Of a DNA stretch of 64,000 nt, positions 31,561-41,203 are shown in pieces (positions within the stretch are counted from its first letter, which is position 1; every line of letters starts with the position of its first letter). Location: positions 1,184,177 through 1,248,176 of the forward strand of contig NZ_JIAI01000002.1 of the NCBI RefSeq assembly GCF_000620785.1. The letters run 5' to 3'. The notes beneath the pieces were generated by a model. It saw only the letters and a program-made list of their open reading frames with translations. It did no database searches and was not told the origin of the DNA. A program made the translations under genes and the position numbers. The DNA is from Actinospineispora acaciae DSM 45401. Its GTDB lineage: Bacteria > Actinomycetota > Actinomycetes > Mycobacteriales > Pseudonocardiaceae.

Positions 31561-33072
31561 ATGGCCCGTGCAGAGCCGCCGCTGCTCGCCGTGCGGTCCG
31601 TGGCCAAGTCCTTCGGCGCGGTGGCCGCCGTGCGCGACGTCTCGTTCCCGCTGCACGCGGGGGAGGTGCACGCGCTGGTGGGGGAGAACGGCGCTGGCAA
31701 GTCGACGATCGTGAAGATGCTGGCCGGCGTGCACGCCCCGGACGCCGGCCGGATCGAGCTGGACGGCGTGGCGATCGAGCTGGGCGAGCCGGCCGCCGCG
31801 ATCGGCGCCGGCATCGCGGTGATCTACCAGGAGCCGACGCTGTTCCCGGATCTCTCGGTGGCGGAGAACATCCTGATGGGACGCCAGCCCCTGCGCCGTT
31901 TCCGGCGGATCGACCGGCGGCGGATGAACGAGGAGGCGGCCGGCTACTTCGCGCGGCTCGGCGTGGCCATCGACCCGGACCGGCCGGCGCGCGGGCTGTC
32001 CATCGCCGACCAGCAGATCGTCGAGATCGCCAAGGCGCTGTCGCTGCGCGCGCGGGTGATCGTCATGGACGAGCCGACGGCCGCGCTCACCGCCGTCGAG
32101 GTGGCCAGGTTGTTCGAGGTGGTTCGCGCGCTGCGGGAGGGCGGGGCGGCGGTGCTGTTCATCTCGCACCGGTTCGACGAGATCACCGCGCTGTGCGACC
32201 GGGTCACCGTGATGCGCGACGGCGCGCTGGTGTCCACCGACCCGCTGGCGAGCGTCACCGTGGACGAGCTGGTGCGGCGGATGGTCGGCCGGCCGCTGGA
32301 CACGCTGTACCCGGCACGGCGGGCGGAGCCGGGCCCGGGCGAGCCGGTGCTGGAGGTGACCGGGCTGGGCCGGTCCGGGGTGTTCTCCGACGTGTCGTTC
32401 ACCGTCCGCGCGGGCGAGATCGTCGCGCTGGCCGGGCTGGTCGGGGCGGGGCGCTCCGAGGTAGCGCGCGCGGTGTTCGGGGTGGACCCGCGCGATGCCG
32501 GCAGCGTCCGGGTGCACGGGCGGGAGCTGCGCCGGCACGACCCGGTGGCGGCCATGCGCGCCGGCGTCGCCCTGGTCCCGGAGGACCGGCGCCAGCAGGG
32601 CCTGGTGCTGGACGCCTCGATCCAGCGCAACGTGGCGGCCACCCGGCTGGGGGCGCTCGCGAGGTACGGGCTGTTGGTCGACGGCGCCGAACGCCGGCAC
32701 GCCGCGCGCTGGGCGGACCGGCTGCACACCCGCTACGCCGCGCTGTCCGACCCGGTGGGCCGGCTGTCCGGGGGCAACCAGCAGAAGGTGGTGCTGGCCA
32801 AGTGGCTGTCCACCGAGCCGAGGCTGCTCATCGTGGACGAGCCGACCCGCGGCATCGACGTGGCCACCAAGGCGGAGGTGCACCGGCTGCTCGCCGAGCT
32901 GGCCGCCGAGGGGGTGGCCATCCTGATGGTGTCCTCGGAGCTGCCCGAGGTGCTGGGCATGGCCGACCGGGTGTTGGTGATGCGCGAGGGCCGGCTGGTC
33001 GCCGAGCTGCCCAGGGGGCGCGCCGACGAGGAGTCGGTGATGCTCGCCGCGACCGGGGTGGCGGCCGCATGA
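31561..33072 (+). CDS. rhaT: rhamnose ABC transporter, ATP-binding protein
   Basis: 503 residues, two fused ABC domains as in RbsA-type sugar ATPases. ATG 31561 has GGAGGGTGG upstream; an earlier in-frame ATG would place the operator inside the gene. First domain: Walker [10 protein letters not shown], signature-like [15 protein letters not shown], Walker [12 protein letters not shown]. Second domain: degenerate Walker [10 protein letters not shown], signature [15 protein letters not shown], Walker [13 protein letters not shown]. First gene of the rha operon; partners are the two permeases and the lipoprotein that follow. Confidence 0.92.
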   Translation: MARAEPPLLAVRSVAKSFGAVAAVRDVSFPLHAGEVHALVGENGAGKSTIVKMLAGVHAPDAGRIELDGVAIELGEPAAAIGAGIAVIYQEPTLFPDLSVAENILMGRQPLRRFRRIDRRRMNEEAAGYFARLGVAIDPDRPARGLSIADQQIVEIAKALSLRARVIVMDEPTAALTAVEVARLFEVVRALREGGAAVLFISHRFDEITALCDRVTVMRDGALVSTDPLASVTVDELVRRMVGRPLDTLYPARRAEPGPGEPVLEVTGLGRSGVFSDVSFTVRAGEIVALAGLVGAGRSEVARAVFGVDPRDAGSVRVHGRELRRHDPVAAMRAGVALVPEDRRQQGLVLDASIQRNVAATRLGALARYGLLVDGAERRHAARWADRLHTRYAALSDPVGRLSGGNQQKVVLAKWLSTEPRLLIVDEPTRGIDVATKAEVHRLLAELAAEGVAILMVSSELPEVLGMADRVLVMREGRLVAELPRGRADEESVMLAATGVAAA

Positions 33073-34094
33073 CGGGCGCGGGGGTGCGCGCGGACCGGGC
33101 GGCGGAGTCCAGGGTCGGGTTCCTGGTGCGGGCCCGCGAGCTGGGCATCCTGTTGGCGCTGGCCGCCCTGGTCGCGGTCACGGCGGTGGCCAACCCGAGG
33201 TTCCTGTCCGCCCAGTCGGTCCAGGACCTGTTGCTCGGCGCCGCGATCATGCTGGTGCTCGCGGTCGGCCAGACGGTTGTGGTCATCACGCGGAACATCG
33301 ACCTCTCGGTCGGCTCGGTGCTCGGGCTGGCCGCGTTCGCGGTCGGCTCGCTGCTGCGCGCGGCGCCGGGCACGCCGGTGCTGGTGGCGGTGCTGGCCGG
33401 GCTCGCGTTCGGGGCGGGGTGCGGGCTGGTCAACGGGGCGTTGGTGCGGTTCGGGAAGGTGCCGGCGCTGGTGGTCACGCTCGGCACGCTGTACGTCTAC
33501 CGGGGCGTCGGCTACTTCTGGGCGGGCGGCCAGCAGATCAACGCGGACAAGCTGCCGTCCGCCTTCCTCGGCTTCGGCACCGCGACCGTGCTCGGGGTCC
33601 CGGTGCTGGTGTTGATCGGGCTCGCGGTGCTGGTCGTCGCGGGCGTGGTGCTGCGCGACTACCGGTGCGGGCGCGAGCTGTACGCGATGGGCTCCAGCCC
33701 GGAGGCGGCGCGGCTGGCCGGCATCCCGGTCGGGCGCAGGACGCTGGCGGCGTTCGTGGTCAGCGGGGCGCTGGCCGGGCTGGCCGGGGTGCTGTTCGCG
33801 GCCCGGTTCGGCACCGTGGACGCCTCGGCGGGCACCGGGTACGAGCTGAACGTGGTCGCGGCGGTGGTGGTCGGCGGGGTGGCGGTGTTCGGCGGCAGCG
33901 GCACGGTGTGGGGCGCGGCGCTGGGGGCGCTGCTGCTCACCACGATCGGCGCCGCGCTGCCGGTGCTCGGGGTGAGCCAGTTCTGGCAGCAGGCGGTGGT
34001 GGGCGCGCTGATCCTGGTCGCGATCGGCACCGACCGGGTGGTCGCGGCGCGGATCGCGGCGTCGCTGCGGCGGAGGGAGTCGCATGCGATCTAG
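33069..34094 (+). CDS. rhaP: rhamnose ABC transporter permease 1
   Basis: 341 residues, ATGA-coupled to the ATPase gene. Eight to ten helices of the BPD_transp_2 family, with the RbsC-type motif [17 protein letters not shown] and the EAA-like loop [21 protein letters not shown]-terminus basic ([13 protein letters not shown]). The last 11 bases overlap the second permease gene. Confidence 0.9.
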   Translation: MTGAGVRADRAAESRVGFLVRARELGILLALAALVAVTAVANPRFLSAQSVQDLLLGAAIMLVLAVGQTVVVITRNIDLSVGSVLGLAAFAVGSLLRAAPGTPVLVAVLAGLAFGAGCGLVNGALVRFGKVPALVVTLGTLYVYRGVGYFWAGGQQINADKLPSAFLGFGTATVLGVPVLVLIGLAVLVVAGVVLRDYRCGRELYAMGSSPEAARLAGIPVGRRTLAAFVVSGALAGLAGVLFAARFGTVDASAGTGYELNVVAAVVVGGVAVFGGSGTVWGAALGALLLTTIGAALPVLGVSQFWQQAVVGALILVAIGTDRVVAARIAASLRRRESHAI

Positions 34095-35103
34095 GGCCGC
34101 ACGCCGGCTGGCGTCCTGGGACGTCGCGATAGTGGTCGTGCTCGCGGTGTTCCTGGCCGTCGCCTCGATCACCGTCGACAGGTTCGCCTCCGCGCGCAAC
34201 GTCTCCTTCCTGCTGCTGGACCTGGCCCCGATCGCGCTGATCGCGCTGCCCATGACGTTGATCATCGTGACCGGCGAGATCGACCTGTCGGTGGCCAGCA
34301 CGCTCGGGCTGACCAGCGCGGTGCTCGGCGCGCTGTGGGACGGCGGCTGGCCGATGGAGGCGATCGTCCCGGCCTGCCTGCTGCTCGGGGCGGTGCTGGG
34401 CGCGTTGAACGGGCTGTTCGTGACGGTGCTCGGGCTGCCGTCGCTGGCGGTCACCATCGGCACCCTGGCGCTGTACCGGGGGCTGGCGTTCGTGGTGCTC
34501 GGCGACCGCGCGGTGGCGCAGTTCCCGCCCGGGCTCACCGGGTGGGTGAGCGCCGGCGTCCCGACCCTGTTGTTGCCGCTGCTCGCGCTCGCGCTGGTGT
34601 TCGCGGTGCTGCTGCACGCCACGCCGCTGGGCCGGCGGCTGTTCGCGGCCGGTGCGAACGTGGAGGCGGCCCGGTTCACCGGCGTACGGGTGGCCGCCGT
34701 CAAGTTCTGGCTGTACGTGGCGTGCGGCGCGGTGTGCGCGCTGGCCGGCGTGCTCTGGACGCTGCGCTACTCCTCGGCCCGCGCGGACAACGGCTCCGGC
34801 CTGGAGCTCGCGGTGGTGGCCGCCGTTCTCCTCGGCGGCGTGTCGATCTTCGGCGGTCGCGGCACGCTGTGGGGCGTGCTGGCCGGGGTGCTGCTGCTCA
34901 CCTCGCTGCAGAACGCGCTGCGCCTGCTCGACGTCTCCACCGAGGCGCTCACCCTGGTCACCGGGCTGCTGCTGATCGTCTCGGTGCTCGCCCCGAACGC
35001 GGTGTCCGCGCTGGGCCGCCGCCGTCGGCGCCCGCCTTCCGCGCCGTCAGTTCACCCCACGGCTTCGGCACCGGCAGAGCCGCCGGTGGTCCGGTCCTCC
35101 TGA
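34084..35103 (+). CDS. rhaQ: rhamnose ABC transporter permease 2
   Basis: 339 residues, starting 11 bases inside rhaP. Family motif IVTGEIDLSVASTLGLTSAV and loop NVEAARFTGVRVAAVKF, with AVVAAVLLGGVSIFGGRGT near 240. The Pro/Ala-rich hydrophilic tail after position 310 is unusual but harmless to the fold. Expected to pair with RhaP in the membrane. Confidence 0.9.
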   Translation: MRSRAARRLASWDVAIVVVLAVFLAVASITVDRFASARNVSFLLLDLAPIALIALPMTLIIVTGEIDLSVASTLGLTSAVLGALWDGGWPMEAIVPACLLLGAVLGALNGLFVTVLGLPSLAVTIGTLALYRGLAFVVLGDRAVAQFPPGLTGWVSAGVPTLLLPLLALALVFAVLLHATPLGRRLFAAGANVEAARFTGVRVAAVKFWLYVACGAVCALAGVLWTLRYSSARADNGSGLELAVVAAVLLGGVSIFGGRGTLWGVLAGVLLLTSLQNALRLLDVSTEALTLVTGLLLIVSVLAPNAVSALGRRRRRPPSAPSVHPTASAPAEPPVVRSS

Positions 35104-35114
35104 GAGGAGCTGCC

Positions 35115-36188
35115 ATGTCCCCGCTCTCCCTACCTCGTGTGGCGTCGCTCGCGTTCGCGGTCGCGCTCGCCGTGGGTGTCACCGCGTGTGGTGGCACGAC
35201 GAAAGAGTCCACCGGCTCGTCCGGCCCGCCCACCACGACCGCGGCGGCGAACCCGAACGCGCCGCTCAAGACCGGGCTGAAGGTCGCGTTCCTGCCCAAG
35301 CAGCTGAACAACCCGTACAGCGACATCGAGGCCGGCGGCGGCCGGGTCGCGGTGGGCGAGCTGCGCGGCGAGTTCAAGCTGGTCGGGCCGAACGACGCCA
35401 GCGCATCCTCGCAGGTCAGCTACGTCAACACGCTGATCCAGCAGCAACAGGACGTGATCGGCATCGCGGCCAACGACCCGAACGCGGTGTGCCCGTCGCT
35501 GAACCAGGCGCGCGCCGCCGGGATCAAGGTGGTGGCGTTCGACTCGGACGCGGCCAAGAACTGCCGCGACCTGTTCGTCAACCAGGCCACCACCGCCGGC
35601 ATCGGCCAGATCCTGGTGTCCATGACCAGGGAGCTGGTCGGCGGCTCCGGGGACATCGCGATCCTGTCCGCCACCCCGAACGCCACCAACCAGAACTCCT
35701 GGATCGAGGTGGCGAAGGCCGAGCTGGCCAAGCCGGAGAACTCCGGGCTCAAGCTGGTGACCACCGTGTACGGCAACGACGACGACCAGAAGTCGTTCCA
35801 GGAGGCCCAGGGCCTGCTGCAGAGCTACCCGAACCTGAAGGCGATCGTGGCCCCGACCACGGTGGGCATCGCGGCCACCGCCCGGTACGTGTCCGGCTCG
35901 GCGTACAAGGGCAAGGTGGTGGTGACCGGGCTGGGCACCCCGAACCAGATGCGCCAGTTCGTCAAGGACGGCACGGTCCAGCGGTTCGCGCTGTGGAACC
36001 CCGCCGACATCGGCTACCTGGCCGGATACGCCAGCGTGGCGCTCGCGTCCGGGCGGATCACCGGCGCGGAGGGCCAGAAGTTCGCGGCCGGCAAGCTCGG
36101 CGAGTACACCATCGGCCGCGACGGCGAGATCGTCCTCGGCCCGCCGACGGTGTTCACCGCGCAGAACATCGACCAGTTCAACTTCTGA
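35115..36188 (+). CDS. rhaS: rhamnose ABC transporter substrate-binding lipoprotein
   Basis: 357 residues, GAGGAGC ribosome site. The signal peptide ends in the lipobox VTAC (Cys near 23), followed by a Thr/Ser/Pro linker. The periplasmic-binding fold resembles the RhaS/LsrB group: KVAFLPKQLNNPYSDIEAGGG, AANDPNAVCPSLNQARAAGIKVVAFDSD, VTGLGTPNQMRQFVKDG. The ligand is inferred from the operon. Stop and next start share TGATG. Confidence 0.92.
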   Translation: MSPLSLPRVASLAFAVALAVGVTACGGTTKESTGSSGPPTTTAAANPNAPLKTGLKVAFLPKQLNNPYSDIEAGGGRVAVGELRGEFKLVGPNDASASSQVSYVNTLIQQQQDVIGIAANDPNAVCPSLNQARAAGIKVVAFDSDAAKNCRDLFVNQATTAGIGQILVSMTRELVGGSGDIAILSATPNATNQNSWIEVAKAELAKPENSGLKLVTTVYGNDDDQKSFQEAQGLLQSYPNLKAIVAPTTVGIAATARYVSGSAYKGKVVVTGLGTPNQMRQFVKDGTVQRFALWNPADIGYLAGYASVALASGRITGAEGQKFAAGKLGEYTIGRDGEIVLGPPTVFTAQNIDQFNF

Positions 36189-36529
36189 TGGCCCGCTACT
36201 GCTTCCTGCTGCGGGTCCGGTCCGACCGGCTCGACGAGTACCGGGAGCGGCACCGGGCGGTGTGGCCGGAGATGCTGGCCGCCCTGCGCGACGCCGGCTG
36301 GCGGAACTACTCGCTGCACCTGCGCGCGGACGGGCTGCTGGTCGGCTACGTCGAGGCGGACGACCTCGCCGAGGCGCGGGAGGCGATGGCCGTGACCGAG
36401 GTGAACGCCCGCTGGCAGGCCGAGATGTCCGAGTTCTTCACCGACCTGGACGGCCGCCGCCCGGACCAGGGCTTCGAGCTGCTCGAGGAGATCTTCCACT
36501 TGGAGACCCAGCTGGAGAGGGTGCCGTGA
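36188..36529 (+). CDS. rhaM: L-rhamnose mutarotase
   Basis: 113 residues, close to the usual 104. YCFLLRVRSDRLDEYRERH starts the ferredoxin-like dimer; His22 is the usual catalytic His, and VWPEMLAALRDAGWRNYSLHL and the Trp/Glu-rich end follow family pattern. Interconverts alpha and beta L-rhamnopyranose so that imported sugar fits the isomerase. Translationally coupled on both sides. Confidence 0.92.
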   Translation: MARYCFLLRVRSDRLDEYRERHRAVWPEMLAALRDAGWRNYSLHLRADGLLVGYVEADDLAEAREAMAVTEVNARWQAEMSEFFTDLDGRRPDQGFELLEEIFHLETQLERVP

Positions 36530-37686
36530 ACGACGAGCTGAAGGTGGCGTTGCGCGGGCAGCGGATCGAGACGCCGTCCTGGGCGTACGCGAACTCGGGG
36601 ACCCGGTTCAAGGTGTTCGCCCAGGCCGGTGTGCCGCGCAACCCGGAGGAGAAGATCGCCGACGCGGCCGTGGTGCACCGGCTCACCGGGGTGGCGCCCA
36701 CGGTGGCGCTGCACATCCCGTGGGACCGGGTGGACGACTACGCCGCCCTCTCCAGGTACGCCGCCGACCAGGGCGTCGGCCTCGGCGCGATCAACGCCAA
36801 CGTGTTCCAGGAGGACGACTACAAGCTCGGCTCGGTGACCAACCCGGACCCGGCGGTTCGCCGCAAGGCCATCGACCACCTGCTCGAATGCGTCGACATC
36901 ATGGACGCGACGGGCTCGCGGGACCTCAAGCTCTGGTTCTCCGACGGCACCAACTACCCGGGCCAGGACTCCGTCCGTGCCCGCCAGGACCGGCTGGCGG
37001 AGGCGCTGCGCGAGGTCTACGACCGGTTGGGCGAGCACCAGCGGATGCTGCTGGAGTACAAGCTGTTCGAGCCGGCCTTCTACATGACCGACGTGCCGGA
37101 CTGGGGCACCGCGTACGCGCATTGCCTGGCGCTGGGCCCGAAGGCGGTGGTCTGCATCGACACCGGCCACCACGCGCCGGGGACCAACATCGAGTTCATC
37201 GTGGCGGTGCTGCTGCGGGCCGGACGGCTCGGCGCGTTCGACTTCAACTCCCGGTTCTACGCCGACGACGACCTGATGGTGGGCGCGGCCGACCCGTTCC
37301 AGCTGTTCCGGATCATGCACGAGATCGTGTCCGCCGGCGCGCTCGCGCCCGAGGCCGGGATCGCGTTCATGCTCGACCAGTGCCACAACATCGAGCCGAA
37401 GATCCCGGCGATCATCCGCTCGGTGCTCAACGTGCAGGAGGCCACCGCGAAGGCGCTGCTGGTGGACGCCGCCGCGCTGGCCGCCGCCCAGTACAGCGGT
37501 GACGTGCTCGCCGCGAACTCCGTACTCATGGACGCCTTCGCCACCGACGTCCGACCGCTGCTGGCCGACGTCCGCACCGAGATGAACCTTGACCCCGACC
37601 CGGTCGCCGCCTACCACCGCTCCGGATACGCCGAGAAGATCATCGCCGACCGGGTCGGCGGCGAGCAGGCCGGATGGGGCGCTTGA
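36526..37686 (+). CDS. rhaI: L-rhamnose isomerase (Pseudomonas stutzeri-type)
   Basis: 386 residues, GTG overlapping the mutarotase stop. Not RhaA of E. coli but the second family, recognised by IETPSWAYANSGTRFKVF at the start, DLKLWFSDGTNYPGQDS, CIDTGHHAPGTNIEF (metal ligands) and FDFNSRFYADDDLMVG. Converts L-rhamnose to L-rhamnulose in the cytosol with Mn/Co. Three bases after the stop region begins palindrome copy 2. Confidence 0.93.
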   Translation: MNDELKVALRGQRIETPSWAYANSGTRFKVFAQAGVPRNPEEKIADAAVVHRLTGVAPTVALHIPWDRVDDYAALSRYAADQGVGLGAINANVFQEDDYKLGSVTNPDPAVRRKAIDHLLECVDIMDATGSRDLKLWFSDGTNYPGQDSVRARQDRLAEALREVYDRLGEHQRMLLEYKLFEPAFYMTDVPDWGTAYAHCLALGPKAVVCIDTGHHAPGTNIEFIVAVLLRAGRLGAFDFNSRFYADDDLMVGAADPFQLFRIMHEIVSAGALAPEAGIAFMLDQCHNIEPKIPAIIRSVLNVQEATAKALLVDAAALAAAQYSGDVLAANSVLMDAFATDVRPLLADVRTEMNLDPDPVAAYHRSGYAEKIIADRVGGEQAGWGA

Positions 37687-37689
37687 CGA

Positions 37690-37737
37690 ACCCGTGAGTG
37701 GTTAGCGTTGTCATAGCAACGCTAACCACTCACGGGT
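37690..37737. repeat. dispersed palindromic repeat, copy 2
   Basis: Perfect 21-base stem: ACCCGTGAGTGGTTAGCGTT plus G at 37690-37710, loop TCATAG, and exact complement at 37717-37737. It fills almost all of the 69-base gap between rhaI and the aldolase gene and ends ten bases before that gene's GGGAGG ribosome site. In RNA it would be a strong hairpin inside the operon. Confidence 0.92.
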
Positions 37738-37755
37738 CCTGACCAGGGAGGACAC

Positions 37756-39780
37756 GTGATCCGGGAGTTGTTGGCGCGGAGTAACCGTTTGGGTGCGGAC
37801 CCGCGTACCACGAACTACGCGGGCGGGAACACCTCCGCGAAGGGCTCGGACGTCGACCCCGCCACCGGTGAGACGGTGCCACTGCTGTGGGTGAAGGGCT
37901 CGGGCGGTGACCTGGGCACGCTCACCGAGCGCGGGCTGGCGGTGCTGCGGCTGGACCGGCTGCGCGGGCTGGTCGACGTCTACCCGGGGGTGGACCGGGA
38001 GGACGAGATGGTGGCCGCGTTCGACTACTGCCTGCACGGTCGCGGCGGGGCGGCGCCGTCTATCGACACCGCCATGCACGGGCTGCTGGACGCGCCGCAC
38101 GTCGACCACCTGCACCCGGACGCGGGCATCGCGATCGCCGCGGCCGCCGACGGGGAGGCGCTGACCAAGGAGATCTTCGGCGACCGAGTGGTGTGGGTGC
38201 CGTGGCGGCGGCCGGGCTTCCAGCTCGGGCTGGACATCGCCGCCGTCGCCGAGGCGCACCCGGAAGCCATCGGGGTGATCCTGGGCGGGCACGGCATCAC
38301 CGCGTGGGGGGCGACGTCCGACGAGTGCGAGGCCCGGTCGAACGAGATCATCCAGACCGCCCAGCGCTACCTGGACACCCGGGGCGCGCCCGAGCCGTTC
38401 GGCCCGGTCCGGCCGGGGTTCGAGCCGCTCCCGCCCGCCGAACGCCGAGAACGCGCCGCCGCCCTCGCCCCGGTGATCAGGGGCCTGGCCTCGACCGACC
38501 GCCGCCAGATCGGCCACTTCACCGACTCCGACGCCGTCCTGGACTTCCTGTCCAGGCAGAAGCTCGCGCCCCTGGCCGCCCTGGGCACCTCGTGTCCGGA
38601 CCACTTCCTGCGCACCAAGGTCCGCCCGCTGGTGCTGGATCTGCCGGCGGTCACGCCGCTGGACGCCGTCGCAGCCAGGCTGCGCGACCTGCACGCCGAG
38701 TACCGGGAGGAGTACGCCGCCTACTACCGCCGCCATGCCGACGCCGACTCCCCGCCGATGCGCGGAGCCGACCCGGCGATCGTGCTGGTGCCCGGGGTGG
38801 GCATGTTCAGCTTCGGGGCGAACGCCCAGACCGCGCGGGTGGCCGGCGAGTTCTACCTCAACGCGATCAACGTGATGCGCGGGGCGGAGTCGGTCTCGCG
38901 GTACGCGCCGATCCCGGAGTCGGAGAAGTTCCGCATCGAGTACTGGGCGCTGGAGGAGGCCAAGCTCGCCCGGCTGCCCAAGCCGAAGCCGCTGGCCGGC
39001 CGGGTCGCCCTGGTCACCGGCGGCGGCTCGGGCATCGGGCGGGCGATCGCGCACCGGCTGGCCGCCGAGGGCGCCTGCGTGGTCGTCGCCGACCGCGACG
39101 CCACCGCCGCCGCCACGGTCGCCGACGAGCTGGGATCCACCGACACCGCCATACCCGTGACCGCCGACGTGACCTCCGCGACCGACGTCGCCGCCGCGAT
39201 AAGCACGGCCGCAACGGCGTTCGGCGGGGTGGACATCGTGGTCAACAACGCCGGCCTGTCGGTGTCGAAGCCGCTGCTGGAGACCACCGAGGCGGACTGG
39301 GACCTCCAGCACGACGTGATGGCCCGAGGCTCCTTCCTGGTCTCCCGTGAAGCGGCGCGCGCCATGACCGCGCAGGGTACCGGCGGTGACATCGTCTACG
39401 TGACCAGCAAGAACTCCGTGTTCGCCGGCCCCAACAACGTGGCATACGGCGCCGCCAAGGCCGACCAGGCGCACCAGGTCCGGCTGCTCGCCGCCGAGCT
39501 GGGCGAGCACGGCATCCGGGTCAACGGCGTGAACCCGGACGGCGTGGTGCGCGGCTCCGGGATCTTCGCCGGCGGCTGGGGCGCCCAGCGCGCCGCCGTC
39601 TACGGCGTCCCCGAGGACGAGCTCGGCGCGTTCTACGCCCAGCGCACCCTGCTCAAGCGCGAGGTCCTGCCCGAGCACGTCGCCTCGGCGGTGTTCGCGC
39701 TGGTCGGCGGCGAGCTGTCGCAGACCACCGGCCTGCACATCCCGGTGGACGCCGGCGTACCGGCGGCGTTCCTGAGATAA
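37756..39780 (+). CDS. rhaEW: bifunctional rhamnulose-1-phosphate aldolase / lactaldehyde dehydrogenase
   Basis: 674 residues, GTG with GGGAGGACAC upstream. About 1-400 is a class II aldolase: TTNYAGGNTSAKG, metal histidines in HVDHLHPDAG and GGHGITAWG. About 415-674 is an SDR: TGGGSGIG near 420, NNAGLSVS, and YGAAK near 562. Splits L-rhamnulose 1-phosphate to dihydroxyacetone phosphate and L-lactaldehyde, then oxidises the lactaldehyde. The fusion is known from Bacillus and Chloroflexi. Separated from rhaI by the hairpin, so its expression may be set differently from the upstream genes. Confidence 0.92.
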   Translation: MIRELLARSNRLGADPRTTNYAGGNTSAKGSDVDPATGETVPLLWVKGSGGDLGTLTERGLAVLRLDRLRGLVDVYPGVDREDEMVAAFDYCLHGRGGAAPSIDTAMHGLLDAPHVDHLHPDAGIAIAAAADGEALTKEIFGDRVVWVPWRRPGFQLGLDIAAVAEAHPEAIGVILGGHGITAWGATSDECEARSNEIIQTAQRYLDTRGAPEPFGPVRPGFEPLPPAERRERAAALAPVIRGLASTDRRQIGHFTDSDAVLDFLSRQKLAPLAALGTSCPDHFLRTKVRPLVLDLPAVTPLDAVAARLRDLHAEYREEYAAYYRRHADADSPPMRGADPAIVLVPGVGMFSFGANAQTARVAGEFYLNAINVMRGAESVSRYAPIPESEKFRIEYWALEEAKLARLPKPKPLAGRVALVTGGGSGIGRAIAHRLAAEGACVVVADRDATAAATVADELGSTDTAIPVTADVTSATDVAAAISTAATAFGGVDIVVNNAGLSVSKPLLETTEADWDLQHDVMARGSFLVSREAARAMTAQGTGGDIVYVTSKNSVFAGPNNVAYGAAKADQAHQVRLLAAELGEHGIRVNGVNPDGVVRGSGIFAGGWGAQRAAVYGVPEDELGAFYAQRTLLKREVLPEHVASAVFALVGGELSQTTGLHIPVDAGVPAAFLR

Positions 39781-39796
39781 CCCGAGGGAGGTACCA

Positions 39797-41203
39797 ATGA
39801 CACGGCGGACCAGGGTCGGGCTGGTGTCCGGCGGGCTGGGCGCGTACTGGCCGCAGTTCCCGGACCTGCTGCCCACGCTGAAGGGCTCGGCGGTGCGGGT
39901 GGCCGAGCGGTTGCGCGGGCTGGGCGACGTCGAGGTGGTGGACGTCGGGTTCATCTCCGACGAGCGGGACGGGGCGTCCGCCGCCGAGCGGCTGCGGGTG
40001 GCCGGCTGCGACCTGATCGTCGGGTTCCTGACCACGTACCTGACGTCGTCCATGCTGGTCCCGGTGGCGCAGCGGTCGCAGGCGCCGGTGCTGTTGGTCA
40101 ACCTGCAGCCCACCGAGGCGATGGACCACGAGACGTTCGACACCGGCGCCTGGCTGGCCTACTGCGGGGCCTGCCCGCTGCCGGAGATGGCCAACGCGTT
40201 CGCCAGGGTCGGGGTGCCGTTCCGGTCGGTGTCCGGGTACCTGGAGGACGAGCGGGCCTGGGAACGCATCGCCAGGTGGGTGGCGGCGGCCGGGGTGCGC
40301 GGCGCGCTGCGGCACGCCAGGCACGGGCTGCTCGGGCACCTCTACCCGGGCATGCTGGACGTGGCCACCGACCTCACCTCGGTACCGGCCCAGCTCGGCG
40401 GGCACGTCGAGGTGCTGGAGCTGGACGACCTGCGAGTGCGGGTGGAGCAGGTCACCGACGCGGAGACCGAGGAGCGGATCGCGCACGCCCGCGAGGTGTT
40501 CACCGTGGACGAGACGGTCAACGCGGACGACCTCGCCTGGGCCGCGAAGGTCTCGGTCGGGCTGGACCGGCTGGTGGACGACTTCGCGCTGGACAGCCTG
40601 GCCTACTACCACCGGGGCCTGAACGGCGAGCAGCACGAGCGGCTGGGCGCCGGGCTGATCCTGGGCGCCTCGCTGCTCACCGCGCGCGGGCTGCCGGCGG
40701 CGGGGGAGTACGAGCTGCGCAACTCCATCGCCATGCTGATCATGGACCGGCTCGGCGGCGGGGGTTCGTTCACCGAGCTGCAGGCGTTGAACTTCACCGA
40801 TGGCGTGGTCGAGATGGGTCACGACGGGCCGGCGCACCTGGCGATCAGCGCGCGGCGGCCGCTGCTGCGCGGGCTGGGGGTGTACCACGGCAAGCGCGGG
40901 TGGGGCGTGTCCGTCGAGTTCGACGTGAGGCCGGGGCCGGTCACCACGTTCGGGCTGGGGCAGCGCGCGGACGGCGGGTTTGTCATGGTGGCCGCCGAGG
41001 GCGAGGTGGTGCCGGGGCCGCTGCTGCGGATCGGCAACACCACGTCCCGGGTGGACTTCGGCGCCGACCCCGGCGAGTGGACCGACGCCTGGAGCGCCTC
41101 CGGGGTCAACCACCACTGGGCGCTGGGCACCGGGCACCGGGCCGGCGAGCTGCGCGCGGTCGCCGACCTGCTCGGGGTGGAGTTCCGCGAGGTACGGGTG
41201 TGA
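39797..41203 (+). CDS. L-fucose/L-arabinose isomerase-family protein
   Basis: 468 residues, GAGGGAGGTACC ribosome site. The fold markers of the FucI/AraA superfamily are present: VGLVSGGLGAYWPQFPDL at the start, CDLIVGFLTTYLTSSM, PVLLVNLQPTEAMD, and GHYGHMY-like ARHGLLGHLYPGMLDV. Acidic metal residues appear in ELDDLRVRVEQV and the central ALNFTDGVVEMGHDGPAHLAIS block. Its presence between the aldolase and kinase, although a dedicated rhamnose isomerase is already encoded, suggests a second sugar (for example L-fucose, L-lyxose or L-arabinose) or an extra epimerising step. Stop coupled to rhaB (GTGA). Confidence 0.8.
   Translation: MTRRTRVGLVSGGLGAYWPQFPDLLPTLKGSAVRVAERLRGLGDVEVVDVGFISDERDGASAAERLRVAGCDLIVGFLTTYLTSSMLVPVAQRSQAPVLLVNLQPTEAMDHETFDTGAWLAYCGACPLPEMANAFARVGVPFRSVSGYLEDERAWERIARWVAAAGVRGALRHARHGLLGHLYPGMLDVATDLTSVPAQLGGHVEVLELDDLRVRVEQVTDAETEERIAHAREVFTVDETVNADDLAWAAKVSVGLDRLVDDFALDSLAYYHRGLNGEQHERLGAGLILGASLLTARGLPAAGEYELRNSIAMLIMDRLGGGGSFTELQALNFTDGVVEMGHDGPAHLAISARRPLLRGLGVYHGKRGWGVSVEFDVRPGPVTTFGLGQRADGGFVMVAAEGEVVPGPLLRIGNTTSRVDFGADPGEWTDAWSASGVNHHWALGTGHRAGELRAVADLLGVEFREVRV

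Noticed and set aside
32733..34703. A 656-codon minus-strand frame opposite the rha permeases
   Set aside because: It is the complement of genuine permease codons, with Ser/Thr/Pro/Arg-biased composition and no domain.
37756..39780. The C-terminal SDR of the aldolase considered as a separate gene
   Set aside because: There is no stop, start or ribosome site between the domains, and the same fusion is known in other rhamnose operons.
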